Shown here: positions 38,001-47,000 of the stretch, piece after piece
Layout of the letters: each line of letters begins with the position of its first letter
Position numbering within the stretch: the first letter of the stretch is position 1
The notes under the pieces: model-generated
Database searches by the model: none
Told to the model about the DNA's origin: nothing
Seen by the model: only the letters and a program-made list of their open reading frames with translations
Source of the DNA: Pseudomonas brassicacearum
GTDB lineage: Bacteria; Pseudomonadota; Gammaproteobacteria; Pseudomonadales; Pseudomonadaceae
Assembly: GCF_009601685.2 (NCBI RefSeq)
Contig: NZ_CP045701.2
Span: forward strand, 2,604,001 to 2,668,000
Direction: 5' to 3'
Length of the DNA stretch: 64,000 nucleotides
Made by a program: the position numbers and the translations under genes

Positions 38001-41000
38001 GGCCTTCGAATACCAGCGCCGGGGCGTTGGGGCTCAGGGCCGCTTGTTGGCTCAAGGCCGTGTGCAGGTTGGTCGGGCCGCTGTAGTGGCGGTCGGTGGC
38101 GTTCCAGCGGTCCAGTTGCTGCTGATCCTGCTGTTGCGGGAACAGTTCGACCAGGGTGCGTTCAGGGCTTGCCACCAGGGCGTCGAGCAGCGCGCACCAC
38201 TGCGCGCTCCAGCGTTGCATCGTCGTTTCGTCGTACAAGGCCGCTTGGTATTCCAGCGCCAGCGTCATGTCGTTGCCGTCGTCCTGGACTTCCCAGCTCT
38301 GTTCAAACTTGGCGTCGATCACCGGCAGCATCTGCTCTTCGACGTCCAGCCCCGGCCATTGGCTGCTGTCGACGCGGCCGTAGTTGAGGGAGAACAGCAC
38401 TTGGAACAACGGCGTGCGGTTCAAGTCGCGGTTCTGTGCGATAGCGCCGACCAGGGTAGCGAAGGGCAGGTCAGCATGGGCCTGGGCTGCACGCAGGTCG
38501 GCTTCGAGGCTGGCGAGCAATTGCTCGGCAGGGGCCCGTTGGTCGACGTCGCTGCGGATCACCAGGGTGTTGACCAGACAAGCCAGCAGTGTCTGGGCTT
38601 GCGGTTGATCACGCTGGTCCGCCGGGGTGCCGAAGCGAATATCCCGTTGACCGCTGTAACGCGCCAGCAGCGCGCTCAAGGCCATGGCGAGCACCACATA
38701 GGTGGTGGTGCCGCGCTGACGGGCGAACTGGCGGATGGCGTCAGCGCGCTGGGTGCCGAGGCGGACGGTCAGTCGCCGGGCGCGACGATCGGCTTCGGCG
38801 CCACGCGGATGGTCGATGGGCAGGTCGAGCTGGTAGTCGTCCTGGCCCAGGTGTTTTTTCCAGTACTCCAGGCTGTTACTGCGCCGGGCCTGGGTGTCCG
38901 GGTGCTGTTGCCACAGGGCGAAATCGACGTAATCGATTTCCAGCGGTGCCCAGGCGGGCGAGTGCCCGTTCAGGCCGGCTGTGTAGGCCTGGGTCAGTTC
39001 GTCGATGAGCAACTGCATGGCCCAGCCGTCGGTGGCGCTGTGGTGCAGGCACACCAGCAACAGGTTCTCGTCACTGCCCTGGCGTTGCAACAGGTGCGCA
39101 CGCCACGGCGCCGCGGCGGCCAGGTCGAACGGCGTCATTAGTGCGTCCTGGGCGTTGGCGCAGGCCGCTGCCCAGTCCTGGGTCGCAACACAAGTGACCG
39201 CGAGCGCCGGGCCGTGGTCGTCGATCAGCAATTGCGGCTCGCCGTCGATTTCGACGATACGGCTGCGCAGCACCAAGTGGCGCTGGCTGACCTGCGCAAA
39301 GGCCTCGCGCAAGACCTCGACCCGCAACTCGCCGCGCAAGGTCAGGGCGAACGGCATGTGGTACTCGCGGGACTCCGGCACCAGGCGGCTGAGCATCCAG
39401 AACCGGCGTTGGGCCAGGCCCAGGGGCAATTGCGCCGGGCGCGGTTGTGCGCTGATCGATTCACCGGGCATGGCCGCGCGCAGATGCTCGGCCAGGGCCG
39501 CGACGGTCGGTTGGGCGAACACCAGCGGTAGGGGCAGGGAAACCCCGAGGCGCTCACGCACCCGGCTGACCAGGCGGGTGGCCAGCAAGGAATGGCCGCC
39601 GAGTTGGAAAAAGTTGTCCTCGATGCCGACTTCCGAACCGCCCAACACCTCGCTGAACAGTTCGCAGAGCACGCTTTCAGTGGCATTGCGCGGCGCGGTG
39701 CGCGGCTGGTCGCTTTGGCTTTGTGGCAGCGGCGTGGCGGCCAGGGCCTTGCGGTCGAGCTTGCCGTTGCTGTTGAGCGGCAGGTTATCGAGCTGCACGA
39801 ACAGACTTGGCTGCATGTGCGCGGGCAGGCTGTCGCTCAAATCGGCACGCAGGGTCGCCTCATCGGCGTCACCGCACCAGAAACTTACCAGGCGCTGGTC
39901 GAGCAACAAGGTGGCGGCGTCGCGAACACCGGCCTGGGCCAGCAGCGCAGCGTCGATTTCTCCCAGTTCGATGCGCTGGCCGCGCAGTTTCACCTGGTGG
40001 TCGAGACGCCCCAGGTACTCGATGTTGCCATCGGCCAGGAAACGGCAACGGTCGCCGGTGCGGTACAGGCGATCACCGGCCACGAACGGGTTGGCGAGGA
40101 AGCGTTCCTCAGTCAGGTCCGGGCGTTTCAGATAACCCCGGGCCACGCCGACGCCGCCGATGTACAGCTCGCCGATGCTGCCAATCGGCAGCGGTTGCAG
40201 GGCCTCATCGAGGATGTACAAGCGCAGGTTGGCGATGGGTTTGCCGATCGGCACGATCACATCGTCCGCCGAGCAACGCCAGACCGAGACGTCGATGGCC
40301 GCTTCGGTCGGGCCATACAGGTTGACCAGCGCCGCCGGGTGTAGACCCATGAACCGCCGGACCAGGTCCACCGGCAGGGCTTCGCCACTGGCGAACACCT
40401 GGCGCAGGCTGTGGCAGTTGACCAGGCTCGGTTCTTCGACAAAGGCACGCAGCATCGACGGTACGAAGTGCAACGTCGTGACCTGTTCCTGCTGGATCAA
40501 CTGGCTGAGGTAGGCCGGGTCGCGATGCCCGTCCGGCCGGGCCACCACCAGGGTCGCGCCAGTGATCAGCGGCCAGAAGAACTCCCACACCGATACGTCG
40601 AAGCTGTACGGGGTTTTCTGCAAGACGCGGTCGTTCGGGCCAATCGGGAAGGCGTCCTGCATCCAGTGCAGGCGGTTCATCAAGGCGCCGTGTTCGTTCA
40701 TCACGCCCTTGGGTTGACCGGTGGAGCCGGAGGTGTAGAGCACGTAGGCCAGGTCGTTGGCCTCGACGCTGATGGGCTCTCCAACTTCAGCATTTGGCAA
40801 CGCATCCAGCGTCCAGGCGTCATGCCCGGCGGGCAGGCGCGACAGCCACTGCGCTTGGGTCAAGGTGACCTTGGCATCGGCGTCTTCGATGAGGAACGCC
40901 AGGCGCGCGGCAGGCAACTCCGGGTCCAGCGGCAGCCACGCGGCGCCGGCATGGACGATGCCGAGCAAGGCCACGACCATCTCCACCGAACGCTCCATGC

Positions 41001-44000
41001 ACAGCGGCACGATGCTGTCGCTGCCCACGCCTACTGCGCGCAGGGCCCGGGCGACGGCTTGTGCGCGCTGGTCCAGCTCGGCATAGCTCAGGCGCTGGCT
41101 TTCGAACACCAATGCCGGGGCGTTGGGGCTCAGGGCCGCTTGTTGGCTCAAGGCCGTGTGCAGGTTGGTCGGGCCGCTGTAGTGGCGGTCGGTGGCGTTC
41201 CACTCGATCAACTGGCGACGACGCTCTGCCGCCGGCAGCGGTGTCCAATCGCCGAGGCGGGTCCGTGGCGCTTCGAGCATCGCTTCCAGCAGTTGTTGCC
41301 ATTGTTCCAGCCAACGCCGGGCAGTGCTTTCGCTGAACAGCGCGGCGCGGTATTCCAGCAACACCGACAGCACCTCGCCGTCATGCACTTCCCAGTTCAG
41401 GTCGTACTTGGTGGCCTGGGCGGTCACGGCGCGTTCGCTGACCTGCAACTGCGGCCATGGCTGGCTCGACGAGTCGGCGTTCTGCATGGCGAACAGCACT
41501 TGGAACAGCGGCGTCTGACCGAGGCTGCGCGAAGGTTTCAAATGCTCGACGACTTGGTCGAAGGGCACGTCCTGATGCTGTTGGGCATCCAGCACACGGT
41601 TGCGCACCTGGCCCAGCAAACCTTCGAAATCCAGCGCCGGATCGAGGTCGGCACGCATGACCACGGTGTTGACGAAGCAGCCGATCAGCGGCTGCAGCTC
41701 GGCGAATGGACGCTGGGCCACCGGGCTACCGACCCGTACGTCGCGCTGGTTGGCGTAGCGCCCCAACAGCAACTGCGCCGCACCGAGCATGAGCATGTAC
41801 AGGGTGGCGCCGCGTTGCTGGGCGAACTGCCGCAGGCGCTCCACCAGGGCGGGCGGCAATTGCAGCTGGACCGCGCCGGCCGCCGGGGCGAGCTGGGTTG
41901 GCCGGCCCTGTTCGGTTGGCAGGTCCAGCAGGTAGTCGCCGTCCTCCAGTTGGTTGCGCCAGTATTCCAGTTGGCTGCTGAACGCGGTCTGTTGAGCGGG
42001 TTCGCGCTGCCAGAGGGCGTAATCGGGGTATTGCAGCGCCAGCGCCGGCAGTGCCGCCGGGGTGCCCTGGCACTGAGCGGTATAGAACTGTCGCAGTTCA
42101 TCCAGCAGGTTCTGGCTGGAGGCGTCATCGGTGGCGCAGTGGTGCACGCTGAGCAACAGCAGTGATTGGGCGGCGCCGCTGCGTTGCAGCAGCGTGGCAC
42201 GGACCGGCACTTCGGCGGCGAGGTCGAACCGGCGGCCGGTTTCTACGTGGATCGCCGTATCGGTCAGTTGCTGCCATTGCGCGTCGCTGGTCGCTTGCAG
42301 TGCCGTCACTTGCAGGCTGATATCGACCTGCGGTTCGATCACCAGCGCCAACTCGCCGTCGCTATCGCGCACGATGCGGCTGCGCAGGATCTCGTGGCGT
42401 TGGACCACGCTGTTCAGGGCCGTGTGCAGGGCCTGGGCATTGAGTTCGCCGTCCAGTTGCACGGCGCTGACCACGTTGTACTCGCCACCGCCGGTGCTCA
42501 GTTGTTCAAGGAACCACAAGCGTTGCTGTTCGAACGACAGCGGCAGGCGCGCCGGACGCGCTGCCGGGACAAAGGTCGCCGCCGGGGCTTGCAGGGGATC
42601 ACCCAGCAGCGCGGCCAAGGCGTCGAGGGTCGGGTGTTCGAACACCGCCCGCAACGGCGGCACGCTGGCGAACTGTTGGCGCAGGCGGGCAAACAACGCC
42701 GCCGCCAGCAGCGAGTGGCCGCCGAGGTAGAAGAAATGGCTGTCGCGGCCGATCTGCGACGACGGCACGTTCAGCAACTCGGCCCACAGGGTGGCCAGTT
42801 GCTGTTCGGCGGCGCTGCGGGGCGGGTCGAGGGCGTCTGGCGCGGCTTGGATGTCCGGGGCCGGCAAGGCCTTGCGGTTGAGTTTGCCGTTGTCGGTCAG
42901 CGGCAGCTCATCGAGCAGCACGAATGCCGAGGGCACCATGTAATCGGGCAGGGCGGCGCCAACGGCTTTGCGCCAGGCGTGGATGTCGGCCTGCTGGTCG
43001 CACGTCACGTAGGCGACCAGGCGCTTGTCGCCGGGCACGTCTTCACGGGCCAGCACCACGGCCTGGCGCACGCCCGGTTGAGTGCCGATCAGGGTTTCGA
43101 TTTCCCCCAGTTCGACGCGGAAGCCGCGGATCTTCACTTGGTGATCCATGCGCCCCAGGTATTCGAGCTGGCCATCGGGCAGCCAGCGCACCAGGTCACC
43201 GGACTTGTACATCCGCGCCCCGGCCACGGGGGAGAACGGGTCTTCGATGAACACCTTCGCGGTCTGCTCGGCGCGGTTGAGGTAGCCCAGGGTCACGCCG
43301 GCACCGCCGATGTGCAGTTCCCCCGGGACGCCCACCGGCATCGGGTTGAGGAAGGCATCGAGCACGTAGGTGCGCACGTTGGCGATGGGTCGGCCGATGA
43401 TCGGCCGCAGCGGGAAGTCATCCACCGCGCAACCAGTGGCATCCACGGTGCATTCGGTCGGGCCGTAGGTGTTGAAGAAGCGGCTGCCGGCAATCGACGG
43501 CAGGCGTTGCCACAGTTGTGCGTCCACCGCATCGCCACCGAACAGCACGAAGCGCGGCAGGTACACCTCGCCACGCCGAACACCGTCGCTTTCAAGCAGG
43601 GCCTTGAGTTGCGCCGGGGTGCATTCGAAAGCGTCCAGGCAGGTGGCGCGGAAGAAGCCGGCCAGGGCCTCGGGGTCGTAGCGCACGTCTTCGGGAGTCA
43701 GGTACAGGCTGTGGCCGTCGAGCAGCAGGATCAGCTCGGCCACCGAGCTGTCGAAGGCGAACGAATAGTTGAAACTGGTGCGCATCGGCTGGTCGGTGTA
43801 GCGGCGATACAAGCCATGGATCCGTGCCCAGGCCAGGTTGACCACCGAGCCGTTGGTTACCAGGGTGCCCTTGGGCTTACCGGTCGAGCCGGAGGTGTAC
43901 ATGATGTAGGCCAGGTCTTGTGGGCCGGCGAGCGGGGCAGGGTTGCTGTCTGGCTGGTTGGCGAACAGCGCTGCGTCGCTGTCCAGGCGCAAGCGTGGCA

Positions 44001-47000
44001 GTTCGGCGCCCAGCTGTTCCAGCAGGCCTTGCTGGCCGAGGAACAGTGCCGGCTGCGCGTCTTCAAGCATGTACGCCAGGCGATCCACCGGGTAGGTCGG
44101 GTCCAGCGGTACATAAGCGCCGCCGGACTTGAGAATGCCCAGCAGGCCGACCAGCAGTTCCAGCGAACGCTCGACACACAGCGCCACCGGGCGGTTGGCG
44201 CCGACACCGCGGCTGCGCAGGTAATGCCCCACCTGGTTGGCGCGCCGGTTCAGTTCGCCGTAGCTCAGGCTGCGGCCTTCGAAACACAGGGCGTCGCGTT
44301 CCGGGGTGCGCTCGGCCTGTTGTTCAAACAGTTGAGCAAAGGTCAGGTGGGTCGGCACCTGCATCTCGGTGCGGTTCCACTCGACCACGGTGCGTTGCCA
44401 CTCCGCGTCCATCAACAGCGGCAAGGCGGCAACCGGGCGTTGTGGCTCGGCGAGCATGTGTTCGAGCAGATGCTCCAGGCGGGCGAGAGTCTGGCGGGCG
44501 CTGTCGGCGACGAACAGGTCCAGGGCGAACATCAGCTCCAGTTGGATCGGCGCATTGGCCGGGCACAGCACGTGCAAGTCCAGATCGCATTCGGAGTGGC
44601 GCAGCGGCGTGTCCAGCGCTTCGAATTCCAGCCCCGGGAAACGCAACCGCGATTCCATTGCCAGTTGCTGGGCGACCATCACCTGGTACAGCGGCGCATG
44701 GCTGAGGCTGCGCGGCAGTTGCAGGTTGTCCACCAATTGTTCGAACGGCAGGTCCTGATGCAACAGGCCAGCGCGCAGACGCTCGGCCACTTGTTTGACC
44801 AGGGCGGTGAAGCCGGCTTGCGGCTCGAAGTCGGCGCGGATCGCCAGGTTGTTCAGCAAGATGCCCAGCAGGCCTTCGGTGCCCGGTTGTTCCCGGTGGG
44901 TGACCGGGGTGCCGACCAGCACCGTGGCGTCGCCGCTCAAGCGGTGCATCAACACGGCGAAGCCGGCGAACAGGACGGTGAACGGTGTAGTGCCGAGGCG
45001 ACTGGCGAATGCTTGCACCTGGGCGCTGAGGTCGGCGCTGAGTTCACGCTGCACGATCCCGGCGCGGTAGCTTTGCACCGATGGCCGTGGATGATCGGTG
45101 GGCAAGGCCAGCAGCGGGCTGGCATCGCTGTCGCGCCGATCCAGAGTGGTGGTCCAGTAATCGAGCTGGCGCTTGAGTTCGGCGCCTTGCAGGTGTTCGC
45201 GCTGCCAAAGGGCGAAGTCGGCGTATTGCAGTGGCAGGGCCGGCAGTTCGGCGGGGGCGCCGTTGCATCGGGCTTCATAACCCAGGGCCAGCTCGCGCAG
45301 GGCGATGGTGGCCGACCAGGCGTCCGAGACCAGGTGATGCAGGGCGATGCCGAGCACATGTTCACCCGGCGCCAGGCGCAGCAAGCGCGCACGCAGCAGC
45401 GGTGGGCAGGTCAGGTCGAAGGGCTGCTCGAAGGTGTCTTGCAGGGCATTGAACTGCGCGCCAGCGCGGGCGGTGGCGGTCAGGCCCGACAAGTCTTCGA
45501 AGGGCAGCGCGATGTCCAGCGCTGGGCTGATGCGTTGGCACGGCACGCCGTTGTTGTTGTAGATGCCGGTGCGCAGGATTTCGTGGCGCACCAGCAGGTC
45601 GTTCAGGCTGGCGTGCAGCGCCGGGACGTTGAGTTCACCCTTGAGGTGCAGGGCGAACGGGATGTTGAACAGGGTGGTGCCCGGTGTCAGTTGCTCGATG
45701 AACCACAGGCGTTGTTGCGAAAACGACAGTGGCAGCAGCGCCGGGCGTGGCTGGGCCTTGGGCACGCTGATCGCACTGGTTTGCGGTGCGGCGGCCTCGG
45801 CCTGGCGGGCGCCGATGGCCTCGGCCAGCAAGGCCACGGTCGGTTGTTCGAACAGTACCCGCAATGGCAGGTCCAGTTTGAACTGGGTGCGCAGGCGGGC
45901 CACGATCTGGGTTGCCAGCAGCGAGTGCCCGCCGAGGGTGAAGAAGTTGTCTTCCACGCCTACTGTGTCGCGCCCCAGGACCTCGGCCCAGATGGAAGCC
46001 ACGCTGGTTTCCAGCGTGTTGCGCGGGGCGATGCTGTGCTGGGTGTCGGCCTGCCAGTCCAGCTCGCGGGCGGTGAGGGCCTTGCGATCGACCTTGCCGT
46101 TGTTGTTCAGGGGCAGTTTGTCCAGGCAGACGAACGCGGCCGGCACCATGTACGGCGGCAGTTGCGCACGCAGGTGTTCGCTCAGGCCGTCGCTGCCCAG
46201 CGAATCGTCATGGGCCGCCCAGTACGCCACTAGCCAGGCTTCGCCGACGGTGTTTTCCCGCAGCAGGACCGCGGCTTCGCGTACGTTCGGGTGCTGGGCG
46301 AGGCGGTGTTCGATTTCCGTCAGCTCGATCCGGTGCCCGCGCAGTTTCACCTGCTGGTCGCGGCGGCCGAGGTATTCGATCACCCCGTCTGCCCGCCAGC
46401 GTCCCAGGTCACCGGTGCGGTACAGGCGTCCTTCGAGTTGAGGGTGGTCGATGAACGCGTCAGCGGTGCGTTGCGGGTCGTGCAGGTAGCCGCGGCCGAC
46501 ACCGACACCACCGACACAGATTTCCCCGGCCACGCCAACCGGCACCGGGCGCAGGGCTTCGTCCAGCACATACAGGCGGTTGTTGGCGGTCGGCTGGCCG
46601 ATGGGCATGTGGCTGACTTCGGCCCCCGGTGCTTCGAAGATCGGCTGGAAGGCCACGTCGTCGGCGCATTCGGCCGGCCCGTAGGCGTTCATCAGGGCGA
46701 TGTCGGGGAACCGCGCGAACCAGTCGCGGGCCACGGTCGGCGGTAGGGCTTCGCCGGTAGGCAACACCCAGCGCAGGTCCGGCAGGTGCAGGTCGCACGG
46801 GCACAGCGCGAGCACGGTGCGCATCAGGCTCGGGACAATTTCCAGCACGTTCAGGCGCTCGCTGGCGAGCACTTGCAGCAGGCCTTGCGGGTCGTGGGCG
46901 ACTTCATCCGGAAGAATGTGCACGGTGGCACCGAGCACCGGCGCGGCGAGGAACTGCCACACCGAAATATCGAACGCCACCGAAGCGGTCTGGGGAATCC

